A DNA stretch of 64,000 bases, from the NCBI GenBank assembly GCA_031002005.1, contig JARYHS010013630.1, positions 241,931,539 through 241,995,538 on the forward strand, given 5' to 3'. Source of the DNA: Vandiemenella viatica. Taxonomy: Eukaryota > Arthropoda > Insecta > Orthoptera > Morabidae. Both the position numbers and the translations under genes were made by a program. The notes beneath the pieces are model-generated. The model was not told where the DNA came from. It worked only from the letters and a program-made list of their open reading frames with translations, and searched no databases. Positions 45,367 to 56,692 of the stretch are shown piece by piece. Position 1 is the first letter of the stretch; each line of letters starts with the position of its first letter.

Positions 45367-47786
45367 ATGAAATCTAGATCTACATCTACATCTACATATA
45401 TACTCTGTAAATCACAAAACTGTGGGTGGCAGAGGGTGCTCAGCACCAAACCTAATCTCTTTGTTGTGCATTCCAATCCCTAATGGTACGAGGAAAAAAG
45501 GAATTCATATAAGAATCAGTGCGGCACCTTATTTCTCTAATTTTATCTTTCCTGTCTTGCCGACCCAAATAGGTTGGTGGACGAAGTATTTCACTACACT
45601 CGTAAGTGAAAGTGGGGGTACGCATGTTTACCAATAAGTTTATACGAAACGTGCGTCGTCTATCTACCAGAGACTCCCAGCCTAGTTTACTAATCAGTTC
45701 CGTAACGCTTTCATAAGGACTGTAGCAAGCGGTCACTAATCGAGCGGCTCTTCTCTGTACTTTCTCTGTACTCTCAATCAGCCCCTTACGAAACGGATCC
45801 CAAATGGCACAACAATAGTCCAAATGTGGACGTACAAGAGATTTGTACGCTATCTCCTTTGTTTGTTCATTACAATTTTTCAAAATTCGACCTAGGAACC
45901 GCAGCCTAGAATTAGCTCTACCTACCAACGTATTAATATGTAAGTCCCATTTCATGTTCCTTTGTACTGTTACTCCCAAATATTTCATAGAATCGACCAC
46001 ATCAATAACTGAACTGTTTACCTCGTATTTCTGAACAATTGGATTCTTTTTGTTAGTTATGCTCATTGTCTTACACTTTTTACAATTTAGTGTGAGTTGC
46101 CACTCAGCGCACCATGCCAAAATAACATCCAGATCACGCTGAATTGCTAAACAATCGGCCAAATTCCTTACTTCCCTATAAATAACCGCATCATCAGCAA
46201 ACAATCTAAAAAGGCTTTTCACTTTGTCTCCGAGATCGTTTATAAAAATTAAAAAAAGAAGTGGTCCTATTACACTTCCTTGAGGTACACCCGATGTAAC
46301 ATCTAGATTAGAAGAACTTTCTCCTTCAACAACGACATACTGCGATCGACCAGTTAGGAAATCCTTTATCCATTCGCAAAGCTGATCCGATATACCGTAC
46401 GCTCGTAGTTTCGCTAAAAGGCGGTTGTGTGGCACAGAGTCAAAGGCTTTCTGAAAATCTAAAAAAATTGCATCTACTTGTGAACCTGCATCAATAACTT
46501 TCATTACATCGTGTGTAAATAGGGCCAGCTGTGTTTCACATGATCTTTTCTTCCGAAATCCGTGGTGATTTGTTGTAAGCAAATTATTTTCATCTAGGAA
46601 ATTCATAATGTTCGAGCATATAATATGCTCCATAACTCTACTACAAACAGATGTTATAGATATGGGACGATAGTTTCCAGGATCGCTGCGATCACCTTTC
46701 TTGAAAATTGGAGTTACTTGCGCTATTTTCCAGTCTGAAGGTACTTTTCGCTCTTCTAGGGATTTACTGAATATATCAGACAGAAATGGCCCGATTTCCG
46801 CCGCATACTCTGAAAATACTCTTACTGGAATACCATCCGGGCCAGGTGCTTTTCCCCACTTTAGGAGCTCTAATTGCTTTATGATACCTGCAGTATCTAT
46901 TCGTAATGATTCCATCTCCAACTCGACACGACGTGGGAAAACGGGAATGCTATCCTTATTTTCGTCAGTAAATGAATTTTTGAATACAGTATTTAGTACA
47001 TTAGCTTTATCGCGGCTTTCAATAACCTCGGATCCTTCGCGAACTAGTGCTGGAATATTGCTGTTGGTACAACTGACTTTACGAACATACGACCAAAATT
47101 TCTTTGGGTTTTCTGCGAGACTCTTAGAGAGAGTGTTTGAATGAAAATCGTTGAAGGCCTCACGCATCACATTCTTCACACGTAGTCTTAACTCAGCCAA
47201 GGTTTCTAAATCGCTGCGAGACCTCTTCCTTCTGTAGCGTGCGTGTATCCTTCTTTGTTTTTTGAGTAATCTTTTGACTTCGCATGTGTACCACGGTGGA
47301 TCATTCTCCCCATTTATTTTCCGCTTCGGTATATGTACTTCCATACCTTCCTTGATTATATGTATAAATCGATGCCACATCTCTTCAACGGTGTCCTTTG
47401 TTAACTTAAAGTTATGGTAATTATTCCTCAGGTAGGTTCTAAAACACTCCTTTGAGGCCTTACTGAATCTGTATACAATCCGTCCATTTCCCCTTTTTCG
47501 CTTGGTCATTAATTTGATAGTCGCAATTACCGCTTTGTGATCGCTTATTCCAGTGGTCGTTGAAATGTCGGTGAATAATTCTGGCCTGTTAGTAACTAGC
47601 AAATCTAAAATGTTTTCGCTACCGTTATGACACCGCGTAGGTTCATTCACTAGCTGCTCGAGATGATTATCGGAGAATAAATCGAGAATTACTTCAAAAG
47701 CTGCCTTATCCCTGCTACCAGTAATGTGAACATAATTTCGCCAGTCGATATAAGGCAGATTGAAGTCGCCTCCCAGAAATCGGTGC
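45367..47786 (-). mobile_element. 5'-truncated LINE with intact ORF (CR1/Jockey supergroup)
   Basis: Minus-strand non-LTR element. The 3' end is at the left: after the stop codon come AGCACCCTCTGCCACCCACA, a short untranslated part and a tail of TGTAGATG units (45378-45401 region). The 5' end is cut at about 47786, inside the endonuclease domain. About 2.4 kb remain. The uninterrupted coding sequence and well-formed tail suggest a young insertion. Confidence 0.9.
45452..47785 (-). CDS. LINE ORF2: end of endonuclease, reverse transcriptase, C-terminal domain
   Basis: The frame is open from 47785, just inside the truncation point where a TAG precedes it, to the stop at 45452-45454. It starts with the C-terminal end of an APE endonuclease (LGGDFNLPYIDWRNYV, then ILDLLVTNRP). 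The RT follows: WGKAPGPDGIPV, NYRPISITSV, HHGFRKKRSCETQL, LDFQKAFDSVPHN, SGVPQGSVIGPLLF and the catalytic FADD, at residues 484-487 counted from the GTG at 47650. Further on come MKYLGV, a YCCAIWDPF block and a C-terminal basic region ending RTIRDWNAQQ. There are no internal stops. Because the endonuclease is truncated it cannot retrotranspose itself, but RT could be made if transcribed. Confidence 0.93.
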   Translation of the reverse strand, partial: HRFLGGDFNLPYIDWRNYVHITGSRDKAAFEVILDLFSDNHLEQLVNEPTRCHNGSENILDLLVTNRPELFTDISTTTGISDHKAVIATIKLMTKRKRGNGRIVYRFSKASKECFRTYLRNNYHNFKLTKDTVEEMWHRFIHIIKEGMEVHIPKRKINGENDPPWYTCEVKRLLKKQRRIHARYRRKRSRSDLETLAELRLRVKNVMREAFNDFHSNTLSKSLAENPKKFWSYVRKVSCTNSNIPALVREGSEVIESRDKANVLNTVFKNSFTDENKDSIPVFPRRVELEMESLRIDTAGIIKQLELLKWGKAPGPDGIPVRVFSEYAAEIGPFLSDIFSKSLEERKVPSDWKIAQVTPIFKKGDRSDPGNYRPISITSVCSRVMEHIICSNIMNFLDENNLLTTNHHGFRKKRSCETQLALFTHDVMKVIDAGSQVDAIFLDFQKAFDSVPHNRLLAKLRAYGISDQLCEWIKDFLTGRSQYVVVEGESSSNLDVTSGVPQGSVIGPLLFLIFINDLGDKVKSLFRLFADDAVIYREVRNLADCLAIQRDLDVILAWCAEWQLTLNCKKCKTMSITNKKNPIVQKYEVNSSVIDVVDSMKYLGVTVQRNMKWDLHINTLVGRANSRLRFLGRILKNCNEQTKEIAYKSLVRPHLDYCCAIWDPFRKGLIESTEKVQRRAARLVTACYSPYESVTELISKLGWESLVDRRRTFRINLLVNMRTPTFTYECSEILRPPTYLGRQDRKDKIREIRCRTDSYMNSFFPRTIRDWNAQQRD

Positions 47787-48564
47787 TATTGATAGAGGAC
47801 GACTACATAACACACTGGTTCTCGAAATGATCGAATGCTACAGCATTAAGTCTACCCCATAGCTTCTCTAACGCTTGAACAATACCAGCGTGAAAATACT
47901 TATATCTGTTTACGATGGAGCTGAATATCCGAAAAGAAAGAAAGAAAAATAGGAACTCACGGGCATGCGGAAATGGATTGGAGCGAGTTCAGCACTCAAA
48001 TAACTATTCCGGGATTATAAATTGCAAAATTTTTCAGTGTTTTAAAAATCTCCTAGACTCGTGACTTTGGTATCGGTATGAGATAAATTTACCTTGTGTT
48101 CTAAAGTTATGCATTTTTCGCTTATCCAAATACTGTGTTGATTTGGCTACATATACATATTTATGTAATTAATGTTGTATAAACTCTTTCGTCGCCGCGT
48201 GATAAAGCAATCGAGAAGACATCATTGGAGGTGGACGTCTGGTCAGCCGGTTTTTCCAAGGTTGCGGCCACGTTGGAAGGTCGTCAGTCTGCAGCCGGAC
48301 ATCCGTAACACACACGCATACCGGCGTAACTGGATCGCATCACACTGTGTTCCTCGTATATGAGGTCGGAAAGTCAGCGGAAATTTGCAACGCAACTTGT
48401 CATGACCATCCTCAGCGAATTCCTTAAGTGCGGCGCCTTTTAGAGAATACACGCCTTTTTTATGCCTTAACTTTCTTACTGACTGGTCTTGCTGCCAATC
48501 AGTCGTTCCACTGACTGAGCCACGAGACCGTTTACTCTTTATTCAGGTCTTCATTTATAGAATG
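47787..48564. other. No gene recognised
   Basis: A GC-richer patch at 48180-48450 has open frames on both strands without recognisable domains. CGGTCTCGTGGCTCAGTCAG on minus near 48508-48528 is a possible tRNA-like SINE head. Confidence 0.4.
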
Positions 48565-48690
48565 GCAAATCCGAATTCGACTTTAAGGTCAGCGCAAGAA
48601 ACTTTATATTGAGAATTTAGCAAACTATTGAAATTGCAACGCACAACTTACTAGAGCAAGTCCAAAGATGTTAATTAATCGAGAGCAAAG
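48565..48690. repeat. Dispersed repeat, right member of a pair
   Basis: Matches 45205-45320 in the same orientation, beginning CGACTTTAAGGTCAGCGCAAG. Confidence 0.7.
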
Positions 48691-48744
48691 AGTTTTACAG
48701 AGCCTCACATTTAACAGTATTACCATTTCACTTAGGCATGTGGT

Positions 48745-48880
48745 CAGTTTAGCCGGACGTTAAATTGCTGCCATACTAGAAATGTAGGGCTCGCGTTCAA
48801 ATCTCTGGCCTAACGTACCGGCAGTCTTGATTATAGTTCTCATGTAGTTCTTCCTAATGATACAGCTAAACACCGGGCCG
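48745..48880 (+). mobile_element. tRNA-headed SINE fragment
   Basis: TGGTCAGTTTAGCCGGACG then GGGCTCGCGTTCAAATCTCTGG gives a tRNA-like head. It continues with GGCAGTCTTGATTATAGTTC and CATGTAGTTCTTCCTAA, resembling a diverged SINE body. Confidence 0.55.
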
Positions 48881-50079
48881 GTCAACAGTTTCCGTAATTA
48901 CATATTTCACACACAAAAATAACACATATGGTGGGGGGTTCAAGGAAATAACTACCGCACTTCATAGATAGAAACAATTGCGCCTTCCCTCCTGCCTTCT
49001 ATAGCGCAGTAACAGCCTGGTTGTAATTGTATAAACCTCTCGGCGAAATTGGATCCTGCGATTGACAAAGACAGTGATACTGTTGTTTCAATACATTTGA
49101 CTATCAATGAGTATGGTATCCTAAAAATTGTATGATGTCCGTAAAACGTCAATTAGACTATTAGAGGTGGCAGAAGAATAGAAAGGAAATCCGTTATTTG
49201 TCTGAACTGAATTCAGGAAACGATGGACAACAGTAATCTGTGTTGTTTGGAAGGGTCACAAGAGGCAACACGTTCAATAATGACTTGGAGCTTCATCAGC
49301 CCGTATGGAATTATTAATTTGTTTCAATTCGGTGTGGAGATAGCAATCTATTTTTTTTTTATTCTTTTTTTTTTTTTTTTTGTGCACTACAGGTATTCAA
49401 AAACCCTTGTTAAAATTTGTAACGGCTCTTTTACCGGCCAAAAAGTGTGGTTAAATCATGGAGTTGAAACTACGAACTCCACCTTTACTTGTCTCCGCCT
49501 TCTTTATCACGGAAAATCTTTTCCTTTTACTCAGCACGTAAAAGTAAGACGTGACATCATTTGTTTGGGAAAATACAGATTATAACAGGGAGGTTCCACA
49601 AGGGTCACAAGAAAGTGTGAAGTGTTATTTTGACTGCTTGTAATAATTTTCTTTCAGAGCACTATCCATCGCTAATATGATCTCACGGGTCAGTACAATT
49701 TCTTAATAATGCATGTCTTACTATACGGGTATACAAAACAATGACGTGACCATTCCAGTTGCTGCAGAATACAGAGTGCAGCAACTGGAGTACCAATGAC
49801 TGGGACCATAGATATAGAAACTGGGAATTGCTTTTGCGATTTGACGCAATGATTTGTTGGAGGACGTTCAAGGTGAGTAATCTGGCACGCCAACACACGT
49901 AGCGGCAACGTGTGCGCAACCATGTCTCCTCGCTGTGTACCGATTAACTCTGTTATGGTTTGGGAGGAACACTTCGAAGTTCGTTATGTTACATCAGGTG
50001 ATATCTGTTGATTCAGGGAAAACTTCGAGCAAGATTCTTAGTTAAAATACCGACCACGATCAATCACGTCTGCGTTTTA
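48881..50079. other. No gene recognised; one perfect hairpin
   Basis: T runs near 49352-49380. The hairpin at 49755-49788 is listed separately. Overlapping frames at 49683-49923 have no recognisable product. Confidence 0.4.
49755..49788. repeat. Perfect 12-bp inverted repeat (hairpin)
   Basis: CCAGTTGCTGCA at 49755-49766 and its exact complement TGCAGCAACTGG at 49777-49788, separated by ten bases. Confidence 0.95.
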
Positions 50080-50390
50080 CACATCAAAAAGGCGGCCATG
50101 ACCGCAAGCTGGCGCTCGATTTCATGCATAACGGAGTGGGGATTTTTTTATTTTTTTTTGGTAAGGGTGTCAGGGATTGGAACAAATTACCAAGTGAAGT
50201 GACGAATAATTTACCAAAAACGCTTAAAGAATTTAAAATTTGTAAAGTAAATGGGAGAGGGATTTAACACTCCAATTATAAAATAAAAGTTTAAAAATAA
50301 TGTAAAAGGAGTAATTAGATGACATGGGGAATTGCCACCGGAGCGTTAGCTCCATCTCAATTAAAATTAATTTGTTTAAAAAGTGCATTT
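50080..50390 (+). mobile_element. LINE-A 3' end fragment
   Basis: CGCAAGCTGGCGCTCGATTTC, GGTGTCAGGGATTGGAACA, AATTACCAAGTGAAGTGACG and AATTGCCACCGGAGCGTTAG followed by an AATTAAAATTAATTT tail match the 3' part of LINE-A at 21180-21395. Confidence 0.88.
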
Positions 50391-52864
50391 CCCAGGCACA
50401 ATAGCGTCGTTTTTCGCATGGGCAATGGAGGGACGTATACTTTCTTCCACAATATTTGTCTCCATATTTGAATAAATCGGTGGAAGCATTATATAAGAAC
50501 AGCATAAACAGAAGTTCCGATATTTTGTTATCTTGAGGTACGTTCTCTGATTACCACATGACCGACGGTAAACAGTTGTGTTGAATATGTCACATTTCAG
50601 TGCATTATCCCTTTGGAAACGAAATGTAAGTAAGAAATTTCTTATAAATTAAGTAGAATGACCATTGAGCAACCAAAAAACAAGTGAATTTCAAAACGTG
50701 CTGTAATGTTTCTACAAATGCGACCTTTTTCTCACAAACAAATCCATCGAGACTGTGGCAGTACATTCCTCTCAGTACCTTTATCAATAGGAAAATCGTC
50801 AAAAAGAATAAAGCAAATTAAACATTATAGTTCTTTTTTTTTTCAGCACCTTCATTTCCAGGTCATCTACTTTATATATAATCATCAAGGAAACTTCCGT
50901 GATGTTTATTTTCAAGTATCGTCCATTGTGGCTGACTTCAGTATGATCAGTGAGAAGGATGAGGATCCGCAGGATGGTCGTGCCAGTTATCCAAGTGCGT
51001 CGCTACAACAGCAACATCCTCGGCTTCTCACGTGGACTCCACGTGCTGACGTACCTATTCCTATTCTGCAAAAAGTATTCATCGAACATCACCTACAGAA
51101 ACCCTACCAAATGCTCATTCGAAAAGAAAACAAAAAGTAATATTTTATGGTTCCGTGTTGATTTGACTTGTCCTTGATCAATTGTCAAAGAGAGAGTGGT
51201 GGAAAATTCTTACTTAATATGCCGTAAGCTGCAGTCGTCCTCAGATCCTTGACCGCGGCCTTTCTATTCATATTTGTTCGTATAAAAATTTTGACCCGAG
51301 TTGAGCATTAAAACATACATTTGAGTTCCTCTCACCAATTCATTACATATTTATCCCTTTTTTTATTTTACACCTTGAATGAATTAAATTGTGTTAGAAA
51401 GAAAATATTCCAAAATGAATCAAGTGATCGTTTCATTGTTTCACGACTTTTGTCCAGAAATAGACATATCCGTTGAAATAATTTTTCTATCCAATAAAGA
51501 AAACTAAGGAATTTTTTGGAAAAGGAATCTTAAAGAGGAAAGTAATTAAAAATACAAATGAATTATTTCTTGAAACTACACCGAACTTGACGATAGTGTT
51601 CCTGCAGCAGAAAGCGCTCCTGTTTCCAACATTTAAATGATCTATGCCAACATCTAAAAGTCCGTGTACTGTAATGCTAAATTATTTGAAAACCTAGTTT
51701 CTGTATAAAAAAAAGGTATTAGTTGTTCATTGAGTACAGGATATTTATTTTTGTGGTCTCTTTACAAAACTAAAGAATTTTATTTCTAGTAATGTTATAA
51801 TTTACGAAAATAGAGGTCTAAAAATAAAGATGTTGGATGTTCAAACTAAACGAAATGTGTCTGTGTGTGTAACTCCAATAGTTACAAATTCTTTCGAAAA
51901 AATTTACACCATTTTCAGTTAAAGATCGGAACTCTTTCTTTGAGCAGATGTGTCAAAAACCCTTTAATGTATAATAAAACTCTTGATTTTCAATACGATA
52001 TCCTGTTGTAGAATTCCTTTTTTACTTCGGCTTTATCATTCCCAGCAATCAAACGTTCTTACATGACTATCGACAAGAAGACCTAGAAATAAAACATTTC
52101 TTATTATAGAGTAATTCCATCAGATGAATTAATGGATGCTTTCCCGGTGTATCTATTGTATAACATATTCTCGGGCTTCCCACCGGGAGAACCCATCAAT
52201 ATGAAGTGACTTTTAGAAGCTGGCTCCATCTTCCCGCGGAAGACGTTTACCTTCGGTCAATTTTATGGAGGTTTTACAAAGATTTTCTCTATTTGGAGCA
52301 GCTTGTATGAACAACACAAGTTGGTATATCCCTGCAGTCTCCTCAGGACGTGTTTTAGTTCGTGATTTCGCGTTGATAAGACAATGAATACCTTTTACTT
52401 ACTGTTATGAAAATTAAGGCAGTAATAGAATTAAATCTAGAAGGACGGAAAAATTATACGTATTATTAACACTTCGAAGAAACTGACATACGGCCAAAGT
52501 ATAGGAATAACATGGAAAAAATTTGGAATACTCATTTAAAAATAATATCTGAACTGTTAAAAAGGCATCACTGAAATATTTTGTAGTAATACCTATTATT
52601 ATAATTAGTTCCAGCACACAAAATTTATTAGAGATTGGCAACTGCTACGAGGAGCTTAAGAACTGGTATGCGAAATCAAGATTTAGTGATTTGTCCTATA
52701 CGGTTCTGTGCCCATGCAGTGGGTGTATTCCTTTCTGATTGGCAGATCATTTACCCTATTCTAATTGGCTGAGTTCTGCTTTCATTATTGTTTTACACTG
52801 AGCTTATGCAGACTGCTTTCACAGCCGCCTCCCAACACCATTCTTTTTTTAAAAATATGTGATT
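50391..52864. other. No gene recognised
   Basis: AT-rich. A short GC-richer segment at 50945-51130 has two overlapping plus-strand frames (75 and 144 codons), neither resembling a known domain. No other repeat recognised. Confidence 0.4.
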
Positions 52865-53022
52865 TGTTGCTATCAAGTATTGACACAAGGACACTACAAC
52901 ACGGACAAGACATTCACAGACACAACACTAAACACCCATGCCCTCGGCCGAACTCGAACCGGCGACCTTTGGTACGTGGAGCTAGCACTCTAGCCCCTAC
53001 GCTACCGAGGCCGGCTAGTGGC
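52865..53022 (-). mobile_element. tRNA-headed SINE-C fragment
   Basis: On minus: CCGGCCTCGGTAGCGTAGG (A-box region), GTCGCCGGTTCGAGTTCGG (B box) and a TGTTTAGTGTTGTGTCTGTG body. The head folds partly like a tRNA, but the body and lack of a proper acceptor stem argue against a functional tRNA gene. Related head at 25917-26000. Confidence 0.75.
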
Positions 53023-53081
53023 AGAGTTTAAATTGCCTGCGTGGAGGAAAGAAAGTGTCCTCATTTATTTCCGACCAAGCG

Positions 53082-53395
53082 TGGTGGTTGAGCCGTAACG
53101 CTCTGGCCTCGCATTCGAGAGAACGTTGATTCGAATCCCCGTCCGGCCATGAGGGTTTCCGGGATGGTTCCTTCAAAAGGCAATGGACGAATACCTTCAC
53201 ATTCCTTGCTCCCAGTCCTTTACCGCCTATAATGACCTCGGTGTCGACGAGGCGTAAAGCCAGAAGCAGGAAAACAGCATCTTTATGATTGTGACGGGCG
53301 GTAAGTCAGACCCGGGATCTGAACCTGGACCCGTTGTATCCCCCCAGTCCAGTGTAGTAGCGCATCAAAGCGCACGGACGCAATGGTGGTTTTCG
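53082..53395. mobile_element. SINE-A copy 5 (+) and an inverted tRNA-like fragment
   Basis: 53082-53275, plus strand: GCGTGGTGGTTGAGCCG head, B-box-like GATTCGAATCCCCGTCCGG, GGGATGGTTCCTTCAAAAGG, GACCTCGGTGTCGACGAGG and a TAAAGCCAGAAGC end with a short A-rich tail. Part of the usual body is deleted. At 53295-53395 on minus, GGGTCCAGGTTCAGATCCC is a further tRNA-like B box. Confidence 0.82.
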
Positions 53396-54839
53396 AACAG
53401 TGAAAATGAATTTAATAACACAACAATTCCCATGCTTTTTCTGTGAGTAGGATTGTCGTTGCATGTGCTATCTAATAAACAAGTGTACTGGCCACTGAGA
53501 GTATCCCTGGCTATGCTGCTAACTGGGAAATAACGATGCAATATTATTAGTTCAGGCTGTTAAATTATCCTTAATCTTCAGTAAAAGTCATTAGCTATCA
53601 AAAGAGAATTTTTAATGGCAATTTCGATGAAAAATACATCTTGTTCATGCTTTAGTTAATTCCTGTGTTTAAATACGTTATTGAGGAATATGAAATTAAG
53701 GAAAATCATTAAATCGCTATCTTGATAATCTTTTTTGATAGTGCGGATATTATCCATCAATGAAAAAGGTCTATTTCAGCACCAGTAAGAGAGAACGATA
53801 CATGATTCTGCGAAGGCTGAATAAATAACTGAGAGCAGAAACCATTTTCGCAGGCTATCGAAAATTTCTGTCCTGTGTACCTGGGTATATAAATTTACTC
53901 CTTTTAATTTACAGAAATTGATTTATTCATTTTATATGGTATGTAAAAAATAGATGACATTGATGACAGTATTTGTTGTAACTAATTCTTCAGTCTTTGT
54001 GTCGTTTCCAACTAAGCCTACCAACTACCAAGAAGAATCAAGAAACAAGAATGAGTATTGTTATGAGTAAAACGGACTCAAGTTTCTTAATTTCAACCTG
54101 AGCAACATAAACCTGTTTTAATTTCCTCTACCAAATGTTTCAGTTCTATTGGAGCAATTCACTTGCCTTGCGGAGTAGCAAAGCATATAGATATAGTAAA
54201 TTCGTTTTATTGCATAAAATATAATTCGTATTTGTTAAACGAATCTTGCATTTTTTAAAGAAATTAAATCCAATTTTCCTCTGTTTCAACAGTAGTATTT
54301 CATTTTGATTAAATGCTGATATATTAAATATTTGAAGTTTTCCATCTTTATACTCAGTTTATAATTTCTGTATTTAACTACCAAAACGTTTACGACATTA
54401 ATACAAGATTTATTTTATTTTTAAGTGACTAAAATTTGAATACACTAGATGTCCTGCGCGAGAATTCCGCGAATAAAATACAATGAATAGAATGAATAGA
54501 ATGAAAAGTAGAACCACTTCATTTATAGCAAATGTTTGTTTATTTAGAGTAATAGGTACGCACCAAAATATTTACGGCATATTGCGAAACGGTTAGGAAA
54601 ATGAAAACATTCTGTGTGTATGACATACTGTCACTGACCATAACAGAATACAACCAACCTGAACAAAATACACACAGCATATCCATACATCTGTGATATG
54701 TGTTGCTGCGATCATAGCATGCGAGTAACTTTCACGAATCAAATATCCGAAAAGCTAATTATTGTACAAAAAACAGTTTATTGATATCTGTGCTGCTGCC
54801 ATCTAGGGACGTGGCTCTAAACTGTCTCGCAAGCACGAC
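53396..54839. other. No recognisable feature
   Basis: AT-rich; a GAATAGAAT short repeat near 54484-54502 is the only notable item. Confidence 0.4.
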
Positions 54840-55662
54840 CTTCATAGTTATTACTTTTGCCCTTTAAGCGTCAAATTCCGAAAATTTTCTTTCTTCATTT
54901 ATGATTTTACCTAATTTGAGTCCTTATTCTTTAAAACGATACGACATTTATCGATTTCGGTTAGATATCGACGGATATAAATAGCTCGTAATAAAAAAGC
55001 ACGTTGTAGAAATTAAATTGATATGTCTGCCCTTTAAGGGTAGATTTCCAAAAAAAATCCATTCATAAAATATGGTGTAAGCAAAGTGGACACCTTGGTC
55101 TTTAAAATGAACCTCATTTATCGATTTCGGTTAGGCATCAAGCGGAAAAAAAACCGACATTTTAGAAATTATGATATTTTTGCATTTTAGGGTCGATTTG
55201 GAAAAAAGTTCTTTCTTAAAATATGATGTGATCAAAACAGGGACTTTAACCTTTAAAGTTATATCTTATTTCTCGACTTCGATTAAGTATAAAGCTCGTG
55301 ACAAAAAAAAGAAAGAAAACACTTTATGGTAACAATGACACTTGTGCTCTTTAAGAGCCCAGTCCGAAAAATTCCTTTCTTGAAATATAATGGCACCAAA
55401 TCGGAGACTTTAAAATAATATGTCATTTTTTTATTTCGATTAGATATCAAGGGATATAAATGGTTCGTGACAGAAAAACGCATTATAGAAATATTAATAC
55501 TTTTGCCCTTTAAGGATCGAATTCCGAAAAATTCCCTTCATAAAATATGATGTTACCAAAGTGGTGATCATAAGCTTTAAAATGAATTCTCATTCATAGA
55601 TTTCGGTTTAGTATGATAATGGCTTGTGACAAAAAAAACACCTTATAGAATTAATACATTTG
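54840..55662. repeat. ~160-bp satellite-like tandem array
   Basis: Five monomers start at TTTGCCCTTTAAGGGTCGA-like anchors near 54862, 55029, 55182, 55337 and 55500, spacings about 154-167 bp. Other shared blocks: TTCCGAAAAATTCCTTTCT, AAAATATGATGTTACCAAA, CTTTAAAATGA, CATTTATCGATTTCGGTTAG and GCTCGTGACAAAAAAACAC. No open frame persists through it. Confidence 0.9.
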
Positions 55663-55697
55663 ATTGAATGCACTGTGAGTTTAGATATTGTCTAGAG

Positions 55698-55907
55698 CAG
55701 GCATGTCAAGGAACGGCCCGCGGACCGCATCCGGCCCCCGGGCCCTATCAATACGGCCCGCGATCGCAATGTGACACAGAAAGAAGAATCATGTTCTTTA
55801 GAGCTTTTAGACTTCACTCGATTCCTCTCTTTTTATTTGAATCTGGCCCGCCAACACATTCTAAATTTAATATACGTCCCTCTGCAAAATTGAGTTTGAC
55901 ACCTATG
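55698..55907. mobile_element. hAT-like MITE
   Basis: A 210-bp element beginning CAGGCATGTCAAGGAAC and ending, read inverted, CATAGGTGTCAAACTC. It is flanked by 8-bp sites GTCTAGAG (55690-55697) and GTCTAGAC (55908-55915) that differ at one base. The GGCCCGCGGACCGCATCCGG interior is typical of hAT-superfamily non-autonomous elements. No coding capacity. Confidence 0.88.
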
Positions 55908-56169
55908 GTCTAGACTCTAGAGCCTGAAAAAATCGAATTGGTACCATATAATCATTTTTACATTTGTACATACTAACCATAGCGCAGAAGAGATGGGGAA
56001 TGCGCTAACTGATTGAATTCTGTAAGGCTTTGTCCATAAAATCGACGTCTGCTTGTGAAGACAACTGCCTGGCAACTATCAACATTATATCTAGAAATGA
56101 CCGGGAAAAAAAGATAAGAGAAATCAGAGCTAGAACCAATTATTTTCTATGCTCACGAGCGATTGTGGA

Positions 56170-56310
56170 ATGGAAATAGGAAGGATTTATCGAGCGACAG
56201 GAGTAGGTCTCGAGAAACCGCTTGGCCATCCTGATCTGGTTATCCACGGTTTTCCCAGATTGTTCCAGAATGCCGGGATGGTTCCTCAGAATCGCCAATT
56301 GGTGCCTTCT
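56170..56310 (+). mobile_element. SINE body fragment
   Basis: GCCATCCTGATCTGGTTATC, CGGTTTTCCCAGATTG and GAATGCCGGGATGGTTCCTC match the inner body of tRNA-headed SINEs here, most closely 37050-37130 in reverse. No head was found. Confidence 0.65.
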
Positions 56311-56692
56311 GCTATACCGCGTATGTCCCTTCCGAAACACAAACGATTGGATTTTGGTATAAATGCAGCCCATCTCTCGCCACCCAATTTTAGTGAATCG
56401 CGAAGTAATAATAATAACAGTAACAAAAATAATAATAATAACAGATTCATTAATGAGCACTAACTTCTGTTAGTTTGACTGGAGTCAGATACTAAATATA
56501 TATGCCTCTTAGCTTAAGCGACGATACTTTTCCACTATCGTCTGAGATGAAGAAACTATGACACCTTCTTGGCGGACTGGTTTCATAGGTTACGAGATTA
56601 GGTTACTTCATCATATACAATGAGATTCTTAGAGAAATCAGCTGTCGATTTCAAATCGTTTTATCTGGCATAAGCTTTAACGAGACTAGTAA

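Noticed and set aside
46701..47144. 147-codon plus-strand frame inside the LINE
   Set aside because: Antisense shadow of the RT ORF.
50706..51177. Overlapping plus-strand frames of 144 and 75 codons
   Set aside because: No recognisable domain, no clear start context or splice structure; left unannotated.
52940..53022. Functional tRNA gene
   Set aside because: A and B boxes are present, but it continues into a SINE body and lacks a paired acceptor stem.
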